From Frigoribacterium endophyticum (GTDB lineage: Bacteria > Actinomycetota > Actinomycetes > Actinomycetales > Microbacteriaceae), in the NCBI RefSeq assembly GCF_011759585.1, contig NZ_JAAOYV010000002.1, forward strand, positions 865,510 to 929,509: a stretch of 64,000 nt of DNA. Reading direction: 5' to 3'. A program made the translations under genes and the position numbers. Below the pieces are notes generated by a model. It saw only the letters and a list, made by a program, of their open reading frames with translations. It was not told the origin of the DNA and did no database searches. Shown here piece after piece: positions 36,060 through 45,210 of this stretch (positions within the stretch are counted from its first letter, which is position 1; the number at the start of each line of letters is the position of its first letter).

Positions 36060-36716
36060 CTACTTCCCCTTCACGGCGGTGCGGACGAAGACGATGCGGC
36101 CACGAGCACCGGGGACGGCGCCCTTGACGAGCAGCAGACCCTTCTCGGCGTCGACGGCGTGCACCGTGAGGTTGAGGATGGTGACGCGCTCTCCACCCAT
36201 GCGACCGGCCATGCGCATGCCCTTGAAGACACGGCTGGGGGTCGACGAAGCACCGATCGAGCCGGGCTTGCGGTGGTTGCGGTGGGCACCGTGCGAGGCG
36301 CTGACGCCCTTGAAGTTGTGACGCTTCATGACACCGGCGAAGCCCTTGCCCTTGGAGGTGCCGACGACGTCGACCTTCTGGCCGGCCTCGAAGGTGTCGA
36401 CCGTGATCTCCTGGCCGAGCGCGTACTCGGCGGCGTCGGCGGTGCGGACCTCGGTGAGGTGGCGGCGGGGCGTGACGCCGGCGGCGTCGAAGTGGCCCGT
36501 GGAGGGCTTGTTCGACTTGCGGGGGTCGATCTGGCCGGCGGCGATCTGGACGGCGCTGTAGCCGTCCTTCTCGAGCGAGCGGATCTGGGTCACGACGTTG
36601 GGAGCGATCTCCACGACGGTGACGGGGACGAGCTTGTTGTTCTCGTCCCAGACCTGGGTCATGCCGAGCTTCTTGCCGAGCAGGCCCTTGACGTTCTTGG
36701 TGGCGCTGACAGTCAT
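36060..36716 (-). CDS. rplC: 50S ribosomal protein L3
   Basis: 218 aa. Begins with [20 protein letters not shown]; the loop that reaches the peptidyl-transferase centre, [20 protein letters not shown] and [20 protein letters not shown], is intact. Early assembly protein. 10 bp after rpsJ and 3 bp before rplD on the minus strand. Length normal. Confidence 0.99.
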   Translation of the reverse strand: MTVSATKNVKGLLGKKLGMTQVWDENNKLVPVTVVEIAPNVVTQIRSLEKDGYSAVQIAAGQIDPRKSNKPSTGHFDAAGVTPRRHLTEVRTADAAEYALGQEITVDTFEAGQKVDVVGTSKGKGFAGVMKRHNFKGVSASHGAHRNHRKPGSIGASSTPSRVFKGMRMAGRMGGERVTILNLTVHAVDAEKGLLLVKGAVPGARGRIVFVRTAVKGK

Positions 36717-36726
36717 GGTCGCCCCC

Positions 36727-37035
36727 CTACAGCTTGATCTCGATGTTGACGTCGGCCGGGAGGTCGAGGCGCATGAGCGAGTCGACGGCCTTGGGGGTCG
36801 GGTCGACGATGTCGATCAGACGCTTGTGGGTGCGCTTCTCGAAGTGCTCGCGCGAGTCCTTGTACTTGTGGGGCGAACGGATCACGACGACCACGTTCTT
36901 CTCCGTCGGCAGCGGCACGGGGCCGACCACGGTGGCGCCCGCGCGGGTGACCGTGTCGACGATCTTGCGCGCGGAGGTGTCGATGACCTCGTGGTCGTAC
37001 GACTTGAGTCGGATGCGGATCTTCTGTCCCGCCAT
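36727..37035 (-). CDS. rpsJ: 30S ribosomal protein S10 (NusE)
   Basis: 102 aa. Begins [20 protein letters not shown]; contains [20 protein letters not shown] and the [15 protein letters not shown] signature. S10 is also NusE, binding NusB in antitermination. First gene of the S10-spc operon. The ATG (37033-37035) is preceded by a leader of about 340 nt and a promoter at 37382-37410. Confidence 0.99.
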   Translation of the reverse strand: MAGQKIRIRLKSYDHEVIDTSARKIVDTVTRAGATVVGPVPLPTEKNVVVVIRSPHKYKDSREHFEKRTHKRLIDIVDPTPKAVDSLMRLDLPADVNIEIKL

Positions 37036-37381
37036 GTGTGGCTCTCTCTCGTTCGGACGTCGCGCACCTCGGGGGCCGCCTGACGCTGTTTGCTGGGCAA
37101 ACATCTGGCACGACGTGTCTCTCGCGTACCGCTGTTCTCGTGTGAAGCCATCTCGGACACCAGCGAGCCGTGGCTCGAGCGTGTCGGTGGCACGAGGGTG
37201 GCCCGGGGAGGGCAATCTTCGCTGTCACCGCCGCGCAGAGCTGTGCCCGAGGGCCAGCGCGCTGGAGATTCCGTTGTGAGATGTGTCCTGCTACCCGCGG
37301 CCCAGGCGACGAACGCCTGTGCACTGCCTGGCAGTGATCCGGGGCTCGGCGCTCGGCCGACCCGGAATGTTGAACTAGACG
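37036..37381 (-). promoter_or_regulatory. Long structured leader of the S10 operon
   Basis: About 340 nt lie between the predicted transcription start and rpsJ, with no conserved ORF. Short inverted repeats: GTTTGC/GCAAAC (37088-37102), CGAGCC/GGCTCG (37164-37177), CCAGCG/CGCTGG (about 37254-37265) and CACTGCC/GGCAGTG (37322-37336). The density of stems suggests a regulatory RNA, perhaps responding to a ribosomal protein; which one is unknown. Confidence 0.55.
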
Positions 37382-37410
37382 ATTTTGCCACACGCGTGCA
37401 TTTGCTGCAA
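37382..37410 (-). promoter_or_regulatory. rpsJp: Promoter of the S10-spc operon
   Basis: On the minus strand, -35 TTGCAG (37405-37410), 17-bp spacer, -10 CAAAAT (37382-37387). It is the only AT-rich stretch in the neighbourhood. Predicted start near 37375. Confidence 0.65.
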
Positions 37411-37462
37411 CCCGGGCGTGTCGCGGATCTGGGCGACCGCGGCGACGGGGCCGTGACGCACG

Positions 37463-37498
37463 GGAGGCGCGGTGCGAGCAGTCTCGCACCGCGCCTCC
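37463..37498 (-). terminator. Terminator after the DarT-like gene
   Basis: Perfect 16-bp stem (37463-37478 / 37483-37498) with loop CAGT, 15 bp beyond the DarT-like stop codon. The arms contain GGAGGCGCGG and its complement, the same core as the dispersed repeat found elsewhere in the window. Confidence 0.85.
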
Positions 37499-37512
37499 TC
37501 GGGGGCCGGCCG

Positions 37513-38349
37513 TCAGGCCGTCGCGACCTCCGCCGGGCGGAACCACGGCGGGTACACGGCCACGCGCGGCGCGTGGTCGGACGAGTCGGCGAAGAGCCGC
37601 TTGACGCGGTCGCGCATCTTGTCGTTGGGGACGCCGATGAGCGTCACGGCCTCGAGCGGCACTCCCCCGGGCACCAGCACCTCGGGCTCGAGCAGGTCGG
37701 GGTCGGCGAGCGAGAAGCGGCGGACCATCGAGGCCGCGTCGTCGAGGCCCACGGCCTGACGGACGCCCTGGACGGCGGCGTCGCCCTCGGTGACCACGAA
37801 CCCGTCGTCGAGCGACGAGACCGGCACGACCAGCATGACGAAGTCGGTGGCCTTGGCGGCGCGCGCGGCGTCCGACCACTCGTAGCCGTCGGCTCCCGAG
37901 CGCAGGACGTCCCACGCGGAGGCGTGGGGCGACAGCGAGAACGGCACGTGCTCGGCGAGGACGGCACCGGAGGCGCTGGTCACCGAGGCGCGGAGGGCAC
38001 GGGTCGCCTCCGAGCTCACGTCGAGCTCGGGCTCCGCCGCCGCACCGGGGCGGAGGGCACCGGCCGCGATGATGGAGGGCAGGTTGGTCACGTGGGTCCA
38101 GTGGTAGACGCGCTGCTGCGCGAAGACCGGGACGGGGGCCGCGGCCGACTGCGCCGCGACGGCGACGGCCGCGGAGTCGCGGGCCAGCGCGGGGGTGCTG
38201 CGCAGCGACTCGGGCTTGCGCGACGCGGCGCGGCGCTTGGTCGTGAGGGTCCGGACCTCACCGTCGGCATCGAGCAGGGGCTCGCGCTTGCGGGGGGCGC
38301 AGATGTCGCAGAGCTCCCGCTCGAACCCGTGGATGCACTCGTCAGTCAC
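37513..38349 (-). CDS. DarT-like (DUF4433) ADP-ribosyltransferase family protein
   Basis: 278 aa. An N-terminal metal-binding knuckle has C5, H7, C14 and C17 (CIHGFERELCDIC). After a basic, Ala-rich linker the ADP-ribosyltransferase-like domain starts at about 80 with RVYHWTHVTNLPSI (NAD-site His) and ends with LEPEVLVPGGVPLEAVTLIG, which holds Glu221/Glu223 where DarT has its catalytic Glu. DarT toxins ADP-ribosylate thymidine in single-stranded DNA; DarG reverses it. No DarG macrodomain gene is nearby, and this knuckle-bearing actinobacterial subfamily is not known to me to be toxic. GTG start behind GAGAGGAA. Confidence 0.78.
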   Translation of the reverse strand: MTDECIHGFERELCDICAPRKREPLLDADGEVRTLTTKRRAASRKPESLRSTPALARDSAAVAVAAQSAAAPVPVFAQQRVYHWTHVTNLPSIIAAGALRPGAAAEPELDVSSEATRALRASVTSASGAVLAEHVPFSLSPHASAWDVLRSGADGYEWSDAARAAKATDFVMLVVPVSSLDDGFVVTEGDAAVQGVRQAVGLDDAASMVRRFSLADPDLLEPEVLVPGGVPLEAVTLIGVPNDKMRDRVKRLFADSSDHAPRVAVYPPWFRPAEVATA

Positions 38350-38427
38350 TGCAGTAGTTCCTCTCGGGCGTCCGACTCGATCGGACGCAACCCTCTACGG
38401 TACGTCATGAGCCTGCGTGGCCGCGAC

Positions 38428-39402
38428 TCAGCGATAGAGCAGCGAGCGGACCTCGGACTCCGCGGAGCCCAGGCGACGCGGGTCGATCGTCTCGCCGTGC
38501 TCGTACGCGTCGACGAGCCGCGGGTCGACGTACGACTTCCGCGCGATGCTCGGGGTGTTGCCCAGCACGTCGGACGCGTCGCGCATCGCCTGCGCGAGCG
38601 CCCGCCGGCGCCGACCCACCGTGGGCTGCGGGCCGCTCTGCGCGAGGCTCACCGCGGCCGCCACCGTGCCGTGCAGGGTGCGGAAGTCCTTGGCGGTGAA
38701 GTCGTCGCCGGCCCGCAGCTTCACGTACTCGTTGATCTCCGACGCGTGCAGGGGCCGCCAGGGACTCCCGGCCTCCGGTCGCCAGGCCAGGAGGCGTGAG
38801 CGGCCGCCCCGGGTCTTGAGGCTGCGCACGACCGCGGCGAGGTCGGGGTCACGGATCTCGCTGTCCCACTCCTGGCCGCTCTTGCCGGGGAAGGAGAGCG
38901 CGACCACGTCGCCGGACACCTTCGCGTGCGAGCAGAGCAGGGTCGAGAGCCCGTGGCTGCCGTGCTCCTCCGCGTAGCGCTCCGATCCGACCCGCAGCGA
39001 GCCGGTGTCGAGCATGCGGAACGCCGCCCCGAGGGCGCGGTCGCGGACGGGCTCGTCGAGGCGCAGGTCCATCGTGACGAACCTGCGGGCGGTGGGCAGC
39101 GACTCCGCGAGGGAGAGGGCGCGGTCGAACTTGATCCGGTCCTTCTGCTCACGCCAGGTCGGGTGGTAGATGTACTGGCGCCGGCCGGCGGCGTCCTTGC
39201 CCGTGGCCTGCACGTGCCCGTTGGGGTACGGCGCGATCCAGACGTCCGTCCACGCGGGCGGGATGCCGAGATGGTCGAGCCGCTCCCGCACGACCGGGTC
39301 GGTGATGGTGGACCCGTCGGCGTCGCGGTACGTGAAGCCGGTGCCCGAGCGGTGGCGGGAGATGCCGGGGTGGGCCTGATCGGTGCGTCGGAGGCGCGGC
39401 AT
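38428..39402 (-). CDS. DNA topoisomerase IB (bacterial poxvirus-type)
   Basis: 324 aa. Relaxes supercoils through a 3'-phosphotyrosyl bond. Active-site set as in the Deinococcus-type enzyme: R137 (SLRVGSERY), K174 (FPGKSGQ), R241 (KDFRTLHGT, normally KDFRTWxGT), N282 in GNTPS where eukaryotic/viral enzymes have His, and Y291 in RKSYVDP. The ATG at 39400-39402 puts R137 and K174 at the Deinococcus numbers; a GTG at 39415-39417 would add five residues. Same strand as the flanking small gene (105 bp) and DarT-like gene (78 bp). Confidence 0.93.
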   Translation of the reverse strand: MPRLRRTDQAHPGISRHRSGTGFTYRDADGSTITDPVVRERLDHLGIPPAWTDVWIAPYPNGHVQATGKDAAGRRQYIYHPTWREQKDRIKFDRALSLAESLPTARRFVTMDLRLDEPVRDRALGAAFRMLDTGSLRVGSERYAEEHGSHGLSTLLCSHAKVSGDVVALSFPGKSGQEWDSEIRDPDLAAVVRSLKTRGGRSRLLAWRPEAGSPWRPLHASEINEYVKLRAGDDFTAKDFRTLHGTVAAAVSLAQSGPQPTVGRRRRALAQAMRDASDVLGNTPSIARKSYVDPRLVDAYEHGETIDPRRLGSAESEVRSLLYR

Positions 39403-39457
39403 CGGTCGAGTGAACACCGTCGGGTCGAACGGTGGCCGGGTCGCCGGGGTACAGCGA

Positions 39458-39490
39458 CGGCCCCCGTGCCCTCGAGGGCTCCGGGGGCCG
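39458..39490 (-). terminator. Hairpin after the MT0933-like gene
   Basis: 9-bp outer stem CGGCCCCCG/CGGGGGCCG enclosing an inner palindrome GCCCTCGAGGGC, 17 bp after the stop codon of the 70-aa gene and before topoisomerase IB. Suggests that the small gene has a separate mRNA. Confidence 0.6.
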
Positions 39491-39507
39491 CCGCGGGGGC
39501 CGTGCGC

Positions 39508-39720
39508 CTACTCGTTGCCGATCTTCTTGTCGGCGGCGCTCTTGGCCTGCTGGATCTTGTCGGAGTGCTTGCCCCCGGTGGCCTTGTCGGCAGCGCCGGC
39601 GACGGCGTCGAGGATGCGGTCGCTCACGCCCTCCGCCTTCTCGCTCTTGAGGGCGTCCTGCACCTTGCCGTCGTTGAGGAACGACTGTGCCTTGCGGGTG
39701 ATGTCGTCGAAACCGGCCAT
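39508..39720 (-). CDS. Small Lys/Asp/Ala-rich protein of the MT0933 (Rv0909) antitoxin-like family
   Basis: 70 aa, charged and helical, with DKATGGKHSDKIQQAKSAAD, the DKxTGGKxSDKI signature of the MT0933 family, named for a mycobacterial antitoxin but found widely without a toxin; CsbD-like stress proteins share the composition. No RelE/Rv0910-like toxin gene is adjacent; the DarT-like gene lies two genes downstream. The ATG (39718-39720) follows an AGGAGAG ribosome-binding site. Function unproven. Confidence 0.8.
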   Translation of the reverse strand: MAGFDDITRKAQSFLNDGKVQDALKSEKAEGVSDRILDAVAGAADKATGGKHSDKIQQAKSAADKKIGNE

Positions 39721-39791
39721 GACGTCTCTCCTGTCTGCGCCGGCGCATCCGGCGGCACCCCATGGTGACACGACGGACCCCGGAGACACGA

Positions 39792-39829
39792 GAGAGGGGG
39801 CCGGGCCCTTGCGGGCCCGACCCCCTCTC
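39792..39829 (-). terminator. Terminator after tuf
   Basis: 17-bp stem (39792-39808 / 39813-39829) with one mismatch and a TTGC loop, 31 bp after the tuf stop codon. Closes the str-tuf block. Confidence 0.85.
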
Positions 39830-39860
39830 AGGAGATCAGCAGTGCTGGAGTGACCAGTAC

Positions 39861-41054
39861 TTACTTGGCGATCTTGGTGACGGTGCCGGCACCGACCGTG
39901 CGGCCACCCTCGCGGATGGCGAAACGCAGGCCCTCTTCCATGGCGATGGGCTGGATCAGCTGGACGGTGATCTCAGTCGTGTCGCCGGGCATGACCATCT
40001 CGGTGCCCTCGGGCAGCGTGATGACACCCGTGACGTCGGTGGTGCGGAAGTAGAACTGCGGGCGGTAGTTCGCGTAGAACGGGTTGTGACGCCCACCCTC
40101 GTCCTTGGAGAGGATGTAGACGTTCGCCTCGAACTCGGTGTGGGGCGTGATCGAGCCGGGCTTGACCACGACCTGGCCGCGCTCGACGTCCTCGCGCTTG
40201 GTGCCGCGGAGGAGCAGGCCGACGTTCTCACCGGCGCGCGCGTCCTCGAGGGTCTTGCGGAACATCTCGATGGCGGTGACGGTCGTCTTCGACGACTTCT
40301 CCTTGATGCCGACGATCTCGACCTCGTCGTTCGGCTTCAGGATGCCGCGCTCGACACGACCGGTGATGACGGTTCCACGACCGGTGATCGTGAAGACGTC
40401 CTCGACGGGCATGAGGAAGGGCTGGTCGGTCGCGCGGACCGGCTCGGGCACGTTCTCGTCGACCTGGTCCATCAGGTCGGCGACCGTGGCGGCCCACTTC
40501 TCGTCGCCCTCGAGGGCCTTGAGAGCGGAGACCTGGACGACGGGGGCGTTGTCGCCGTCGAAGTCCTGGCTCGAGAGGAGCTCGCGCACCTCGATCTCGA
40601 CGAGCTCGAGGATCTCCTCGTCGTCGACCATGTCGGACTTGTTCAGCGCCACGACGATGTAGGGAACGCCGACCTGGCGGGCGAGCAGGACGTGCTCACG
40701 CGTCTGGGGCATCGGGCCGTCGGTGGCGGCGACCACGAGGATCGCGCCGTCCATCTGAGCCGCACCGGTGATCATGTTCTTGATGTAGTCGGCGTGGCCG
40801 GGAGCGTCGACGTGAGCGTAGTGACGCTTCTCCGTCTGGTACTCGACGTGCGAGATGTTGATCGTGATGCCGCGCTGCTTCTCTTCGGGCGCGTTGTCGA
40901 TCTGGTCGAAGGCCGACGCCTCGTTGAGGGTCGGGTACTTGTCGTGCAGGACCTTGGTGATCGCCGCGGTGAGCGTGGTCTTGCCGTGGTCGACGTGACC
41001 GATGGTTCCGATGTTGACGTGCGGCTTGGTCCGCTCGAACTTGGCCTTAGCCAC
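39861..41054 (-). CDS. tuf: Elongation factor Tu
   Basis: 397 aa. Delivers aminoacyl-tRNA to the ribosome. G1 [12 protein letters not shown]3 DAPGHADY, G4 NKSDMVDD and G5 SALKAL are intact; domains II and III follow ([14 protein letters not shown]-like region; [12 protein letters not shown] end). The GTG start (41052-41054) has a GAGGAGG ribosome-binding site. 126 bp after fusA with a hairpin between them; single tuf copy in the window. Confidence 0.99.
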   Translation of the reverse strand: MAKAKFERTKPHVNIGTIGHVDHGKTTLTAAITKVLHDKYPTLNEASAFDQIDNAPEEKQRGITINISHVEYQTEKRHYAHVDAPGHADYIKNMITGAAQMDGAILVVAATDGPMPQTREHVLLARQVGVPYIVVALNKSDMVDDEEILELVEIEVRELLSSQDFDGDNAPVVQVSALKALEGDEKWAATVADLMDQVDENVPEPVRATDQPFLMPVEDVFTITGRGTVITGRVERGILKPNDEVEIVGIKEKSSKTTVTAIEMFRKTLEDARAGENVGLLLRGTKREDVERGQVVVKPGSITPHTEFEANVYILSKDEGGRHNPFYANYRPQFYFRTTDVTGVITLPEGTEMVMPGDTTEITVQLIQPIAMEEGLRFAIREGGRTVGAGTVTKIAK

Positions 41055-41093
41055 TGTGGGTCCTCCTCAGGACTCGGTTGCAGTGGGGCCGGG

Positions 41094-41114
41094 GGCCGGG
41101 TCGATGACCCGGCC
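41094..41114 (-). terminator. Hairpin between fusA and tuf
   Basis: 9-bp stem GGCCGGGTC/GACCCGGCC with a GAT loop, 67 bp after the fusA stop and 40 bp before the tuf start. May be a partial terminator or part of the tuf leader. A TAACAT hexamer upstream of it could be a -10 but lacks a -35. Confidence 0.45.
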
Positions 41115-41180
41115 TACCGGACACTGCGGATTGGTGTGTGTACATGTTACGCGGTCGAGGAACGGCCGCGAGATTCGGGA

Positions 41181-43298
41181 CTATTCGCCCTTGTTCTTCT
41201 GGATGATCTCCTCGGCCACGGCCGAGGGGACTTCCTGGTACGACTCGAACGTCATCGAGTAGACGGCACGGCCCGAGGTCTTCGACCGCAGGTCTCCGAC
41301 GTAGCCGAACATCTCCGACAGCGGCACGCTGGCCCGAACGACCTTCACACCACTGGCGTCTTCCATCGACGAGATCTGCCCGCGACGCGAGCTGAGGTCG
41401 CCGATGACGTCGCCCATGTACTCCTCGGGCGTACGCACCTCGACCGCCATGAGCGGCTCGAGGAGAACGGGCTGGGCCTTGCGAGCCGCCTCTTTGTAGG
41501 CGATCGACCCAGCGATCTTGAAGGCCATCTCGGACGAGTCGACGTCGTGCGCCGCACCGTCGAGGAGCAGGGCCCGGACGCCCACGGTGGGGTAGCCCGC
41601 GAGGACTCCGACCTGCATGGCGTCCTGGATGCCCGCGTCGACCGACGGGATGTACTCGCGCGGCACGCGGCCACCCGTGACCTTGTTGACGAACTCGTAG
41701 GTCGACTCGGCCGTGACCTCGAAGGGCTCCAGCGCGATCTGGACCTTGGCGAACTGGCCCGAGCCACCCGTCTGCTTCTTGTGGGTGTAGTCGTAGCGCT
41801 CGATGCCCTTCTTGAGGGTCTCGCGGTACGCGACCTGGGGCTTGCCGACGTTGGCCTCGACGTTGAACTCGCGCTTCATGCGGTCGACGAGGATGTCGAG
41901 GTGGAGCTCGCCCATGCCCTTGATGACCGTCTGGCCCGTCTCGGCGTTGAGCTCGACGCGGAACGTCGGGTCTTCTTCGGCGAGCTTCTGGATGGCCAGC
42001 GAGAGCTTCTCCTGGTCGGCCTTCGTCTTCGGCTCGATGGCGACCTCGATGACGGGCTCGGGGAAGGTCATCGACTCGAGGACGACCTGGTCCTGCGGGT
42101 CGCACAGGGTGTCGCCGGTGGTCGTGAACTTGAGGCCGATGACCGCGTAGATGTGGCCGGCGGTCACGCTGTCGACCGGGTTCTCCTTGTTGGAGTGCAT
42201 CTGGAAGATCTTGCCGATGCGCTCCTTCTTGTCCTTCGTGGAGTTGACGACCTGGGCGCCCGACTCGATGGAGCCCGAGTAGACGCGGACGTAGGTGAGG
42301 CGACCGAAGAAGGGGTGCACCGCGACCTTGAAGGCGAGGGCCGAGAAGGGCTCCGTCGACTCGGGCTTGCGGATGATGACCTTCTCGGCGTCACGCACGT
42401 CGTGGCCCTCCATGGGCGGCACGTCGAGGGGCGAGGGGAGGTAGTCGATGACCGCGTCGAGCATCGGCTGCACGCCGCGGTTCTTGAAGGCCGAGCCACA
42501 GAAGATCGGGTAGACCTCGCTGTTGACCGTCAGCTTGCGGACGGCCGCCTTGATCTCGGCGACGGTGAAGTCGGTGTCGCCCTCGAGGTAGCGCTCCATG
42601 AGAGCGTCCTCCGCCTCGGCCACGCGCTCGATGAGCTTCTCGCGGTACTCGGCGGCGCGATCGGCCAGGTCGGCCGGGATCTCCTCGATGTCGTACTTGG
42701 CACCGAGCTCGACGTCGCCCTTGGCGTCGCCGCGCCACGTGAGCGCACGCATCTCGACGAGGTCGATGACGCCCTCGAACGAGCTCTCGGCACCGATCGG
42801 CAGCTGCATCACCAGGGGCTCAGCGCCCAGGCGGTTGACGATGGTGTCGACCGTGAAGTAGAAGTCGGCGCCGAGCTTGTCCATCTTGTTGACGAAGCAG
42901 ATGCGGGGCACGTCGTACTTGTCGGCCTGACGCCAGACGGTCTCGGACTGGGGCTCGACGCCCTCCTTGCCGTCGAACACGGCGACGGCGCCGTCGAGCA
43001 CGCGGAGCGAGCGCTCCACCTCGACGGTGAAGTCGACGTGGCCGGGGGTGTCGATGATGTTGATCTGGTTCTTGTTCCAGAAGCACGTCGTGGCCGCCGA
43101 CGTGATGGTGATGCCGCGCTCCTGCTCCTGCGCCATCCAGTCCATCGTGGCCGCACCGTCGTGGACCTCACCGATCTTGTGGGTGATGCCCGTGTAGTAC
43201 AGGATGCGCTCGGTGGTCGTCGTCTTGCCAGCATCGATGTGAGCCATGATGCCGATGTTGCGGACCTTGTTCAGGTCGGTGAGCACGTCCTGTGCCAC
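41181..43298 (-). CDS. fusA: Elongation factor G
   Basis: 705 aa. Translocase GTPase: G1 [20 protein letters not shown]3 DTPGHVDF, G4 NKMDKLGAD; domain IV has [15 protein letters not shown] and domain V ends with [20 protein letters not shown]. Start set at the GTG 43296-43298 because GGAGGAA lies just upstream; the longer in-frame start would run into an upstream hairpin. Between rpsG and tuf as usual. Confidence 0.99.
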   Translation of the reverse strand: MAQDVLTDLNKVRNIGIMAHIDAGKTTTTERILYYTGITHKIGEVHDGAATMDWMAQEQERGITITSAATTCFWNKNQINIIDTPGHVDFTVEVERSLRVLDGAVAVFDGKEGVEPQSETVWRQADKYDVPRICFVNKMDKLGADFYFTVDTIVNRLGAEPLVMQLPIGAESSFEGVIDLVEMRALTWRGDAKGDVELGAKYDIEEIPADLADRAAEYREKLIERVAEAEDALMERYLEGDTDFTVAEIKAAVRKLTVNSEVYPIFCGSAFKNRGVQPMLDAVIDYLPSPLDVPPMEGHDVRDAEKVIIRKPESTEPFSALAFKVAVHPFFGRLTYVRVYSGSIESGAQVVNSTKDKKERIGKIFQMHSNKENPVDSVTAGHIYAVIGLKFTTTGDTLCDPQDQVVLESMTFPEPVIEVAIEPKTKADQEKLSLAIQKLAEEDPTFRVELNAETGQTVIKGMGELHLDILVDRMKREFNVEANVGKPQVAYRETLKKGIERYDYTHKKQTGGSGQFAKVQIALEPFEVTAESTYEFVNKVTGGRVPREYIPSVDAGIQDAMQVGVLAGYPTVGVRALLLDGAAHDVDSSEMAFKIAGSIAYKEAARKAQPVLLEPLMAVEVRTPEEYMGDVIGDLSSRRGQISSMEDASGVKVVRASVPLSEMFGYVGDLRSKTSGRAVYSMTFESYQEVPSAVAEEIIQKNKGE

Positions 43299-43340
43299 GG
43301 GTTCCTCCGAAGGGGTAGGTGGGGAGTTGTGGGAGCCGGG

Positions 43341-43375
43341 GAGGCGCGGTGCGGGGAGTGCCCGCACCGCACCTC
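43341..43375 (-). terminator. Hairpin between rpsG and fusA
   Basis: 15-bp stem with one mismatch (43341-43355 / 43361-43375) and a GAGTG loop, 9 bp after the rpsG stop. The left arm contains GAGGCGCGG of the dispersed repeat. Because fusA has no evident own promoter, this is likely an attenuator or processing signal rather than a full stop. Confidence 0.55.
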
Positions 43376-43384
43376 ATCGACTGG

Positions 43385-43855
43385 TTACCAGCGGTAGTGC
43401 GCGAAGGCCTTGTTGGCCTCGGCCATCTTGTGCGTGTCCTCGCGACGCTTGACAGCGGCGCCGAGGCCGTTGGAGGCGTCGAGGATCTCGTTCATCAGGC
43501 GCTCGGTCATGGTCTTCTCACGACGAGCCTTGGCGTACGAGGTCAGCCAGCGGAGCGCCAGGGTGTTGGCGCGGTGCGGCTTGACCTCGACGGGGACCTG
43601 GTAGGTCGAGCCGCCGACGCGGCGCGAACGCACCTCGAGGGTCGGGCGCACGTTGTCGAGCGCCTTCTTCAGCGTGGCGACGGCGTCCTGGTCGTTCTTC
43701 GCGGCGACGCCGGCGAGGGCACCGTAGACGATGCGCTCGGCGAGGCCCTTCTTGCCGTCGAGCAGGATCTTGTTGACGAGCTGGCTGACGATCGGAGCCC
43801 CGTAGACGGGATCGGCGACGACAGGGCGCTTGGGCGCGGGTCCTTTACGAGGCAT
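43385..43855 (-). CDS. rpsG: 30S ribosomal protein S7
   Basis: 156 aa. Begins [20 protein letters not shown]; contains [20 protein letters not shown] and the signature [20 protein letters not shown]. Ends [12 protein letters not shown]. Primary 16S-binding protein of the head. The ATG overlaps the rpsL stop (TAATG). Length typical. Confidence 0.99.
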   Translation of the reverse strand: MPRKGPAPKRPVVADPVYGAPIVSQLVNKILLDGKKGLAERIVYGALAGVAAKNDQDAVATLKKALDNVRPTLEVRSRRVGGSTYQVPVEVKPHRANTLALRWLTSYAKARREKTMTERLMNEILDASNGLGAAVKRREDTHKMAEANKAFAHYRW

Positions 43856-44229
43856 TACTTCTTGTCCTTCTTCGCACCGTAGAGGCTACGAGCCTGCTTG
43901 CGGTTCTTCACGGCCTGGGTGTCGAGGGCGCCACGAACGATCTTGTAGCGCACGCCGGGGAGGTCCTTCACGCGACCGCCGCGGACGAGCACCATCGAGT
44001 GCTCCTGCAGGTTGTGGCCCTCGCCGGGGATGTAGGCGGTGACCTCGGTGCCGTTGGAGAGCTTCACGCGGGCGACCTTGCGGAGCGCGGAGTTCGGCTT
44101 CTTGGGGGTGGTGGTGTACACACGGGTGCACACGCCACGCTGCTGGGGGTTGGACCGCAGGGCGGGGGCCTTGGTCTTGACGACCTTCGGCGTACGACCC
44201 TTGCGGACCAGCTGCTGGATGGTTGGCAC
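43855..44229 (-). CDS. rpsL: 30S ribosomal protein S12
   Basis: 124 aa. Begins [12 protein letters not shown] from a GTG (44227-44229) behind AGGAG. The two decoding-site lysines are wild type: K43 in [11 protein letters not shown] and K88 in [12 protein letters not shown], so no streptomycin-resistance change is visible at those sites. First gene of the str operon rpsL-rpsG-fusA; promoter at 44499-44527 and a 260-nt leader precede it. In most relatives rpoC lies directly upstream; here the pilus locus intervenes. Confidence 0.99.
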   Translation of the reverse strand: MPTIQQLVRKGRTPKVVKTKAPALRSNPQQRGVCTRVYTTTPKKPNSALRKVARVKLSNGTEVTAYIPGEGHNLQEHSMVLVRGGRVKDLPGVRYKIVRGALDTQAVKNRKQARSLYGAKKDKK

Positions 44230-44498
44230 TGGTTCTCCTAAGTTGCGCTCTGCTCGTGCAGGGCTCTGCTCTGTCCGACCGGACGGTCGGCATCCTCGTC
44301 GTGCCTCACGCCGGTCGGCACCCGGAGGTGCTCGCCAGCGCTGAGCCCGACCGCGGCGCTGCTCGAGAGAGGAGGCCGCTGGTCGTCGTGGACGGCCTGG
44401 AGGCCACCACGAGAGACGGTGCATCCGACCCCCACGACCGGGCGGACCCCGTCGTGGTGCGGATTTTTCGGGCGCGCCGTTGAGCGCACACCCGATAG
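44230..44498 (-). promoter_or_regulatory. Leader of the str operon
   Basis: About 260 nt between the predicted start and rpsL, no ORF. Contains a 7-bp stem CCACGAC/GTCGTGG (44432-44457) near the 5' end and CCGACC/GGTCGG (44275-44290) near rpsL. Possible autoregulatory RNA, not identified with a known class. Confidence 0.45.
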
Positions 44499-44527
44499 AG
44501 CATAGCTTCCGGTAGGGGCTTAATCAA
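44499..44527 (-). promoter_or_regulatory. Promoter of the str operon (rpsL)
   Basis: On the minus strand, -35 TTGATT (44522-44527), 17-bp spacer, -10 TATGCT (44499-44504). The -35 overlaps the stop codon of the upstream membrane-protein gene. Confidence 0.75.
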
Positions 44528-45095
44528 ATGATCGCGGGCTGCCCCGGGAGGGGTCGACCCGGGAGGCGGCCGCGACGCCGAGCACCACGAGCCCGGCCCA
44601 GAGGGCGCTGCCGAGCACGAACGGCGAGAGGACGTACCGGCCCGCGAACAGGACGGCCGCGGCGCCGTCGTCGCGCACCAGCGCGTAGCCGACCGAGCCG
44701 ACGACGACCATGGCCGCCCAGACGAGGAGGGCGGTGACGAGGGCCGGGGGCAGGAGGCGCGGGGCCGGGGTGCGGGGCGCGCCCGCGCCGGGGCCGTCGG
44801 CGGGGCCCGTCGGGGCCGGCCTGCCCGGGCCGGGAGCGTCGGCGGGCTGGGCGGGGAAGGTGCCCCGCGACTCCGGCGCCCTGCCCTCGGCACCGTCGGC
44901 GACCGCCGCCGAGCGCATCAGCGCCAGGAGGACGACGAGCAGCGCCGCGGCCGCCATGGCGGGGCCGAGCAGGGTGCCGGCGTCGGGCTCGCTGATCACG
45001 TCGCGGTCGAGGAGCAGGCTCTCGAAGCCGGCCGTCGCGATGAGGAGCGCGGCGTAGAGCACCGTGCCCATGAGTGCGTACACGGCCCTGGTCAT
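44520..45095 (-). CDS. Small multi-pass membrane protein, function unknown
   Basis: 191 aa. Four hydrophobic helices (about 5-25, 42-63, 117-140, 148-175) with a Pro/Gly/Ala-rich cytoplasmic or external loop of about 50 residues between the second and third. No enzyme motif. The start ATG at 45093-45095 lies 6 nt after TACGCT, suggesting a leaderless transcript. It is immediately upstream of the rpsL promoter on the same strand. I do not recognise the family with confidence. Confidence 0.8.
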   Translation of the reverse strand: MTRAVYALMGTVLYAALLIATAGFESLLLDRDVISEPDAGTLLGPAMAAAALLVVLLALMRSAAVADGAEGRAPESRGTFPAQPADAPGPGRPAPTGPADGPGAGAPRTPAPRLLPPALVTALLVWAAMVVVGSVGYALVRDDGAAAVLFAGRYVLSPFVLGSALWAGLVVLGVAAASRVDPSRGSPRSFD

Positions 45096-45101
45096 CCCGC
45101 G

Positions 45102-45107
45102 AGCGTA
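45102..45107 (-). promoter_or_regulatory. Putative -10 hexamer for leaderless membrane-protein gene
   Basis: TACGCT on the minus strand, 6 nt before the ATG of the gene at 44520-45095; same layout as before tsaB, glmS, truA and the GNAT gene at 60110. Confidence 0.4.
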
Positions 45108-45210
45108 CGCCGCGCCTCCGACAGGGCCCGGGGGCGGACGACGGGACCGCCTCGCCGCACCTCCGGGGAGGGCGGCGGGGCGGTCCCGTCGAGCGGAGCG
45201 TCGACCCGCG

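Noticed and set aside
36882-37391. 169-codon minus-strand frame beginning in the S10 leader
   Set aside because: It runs out of frame into rpsJ, is Ser/Arg/Thr/Pro-rich, and its start lies at the predicted promoter -10.
37513-38349. Naming the DarT-like gene darT and calling it a toxin-antitoxin system
   Set aside because: No DarG macrodomain gene is adjacent and this subfamily has an extra zinc knuckle; only the family resemblance is supported.
39762-43397. 1211-codon plus-strand open frame opposite tuf and fusA
   Set aside because: Shadow of highly conserved, codon-biased genes on the minus strand; composition is Val/Asp/Leu/Arg-rich with no family resemblance.
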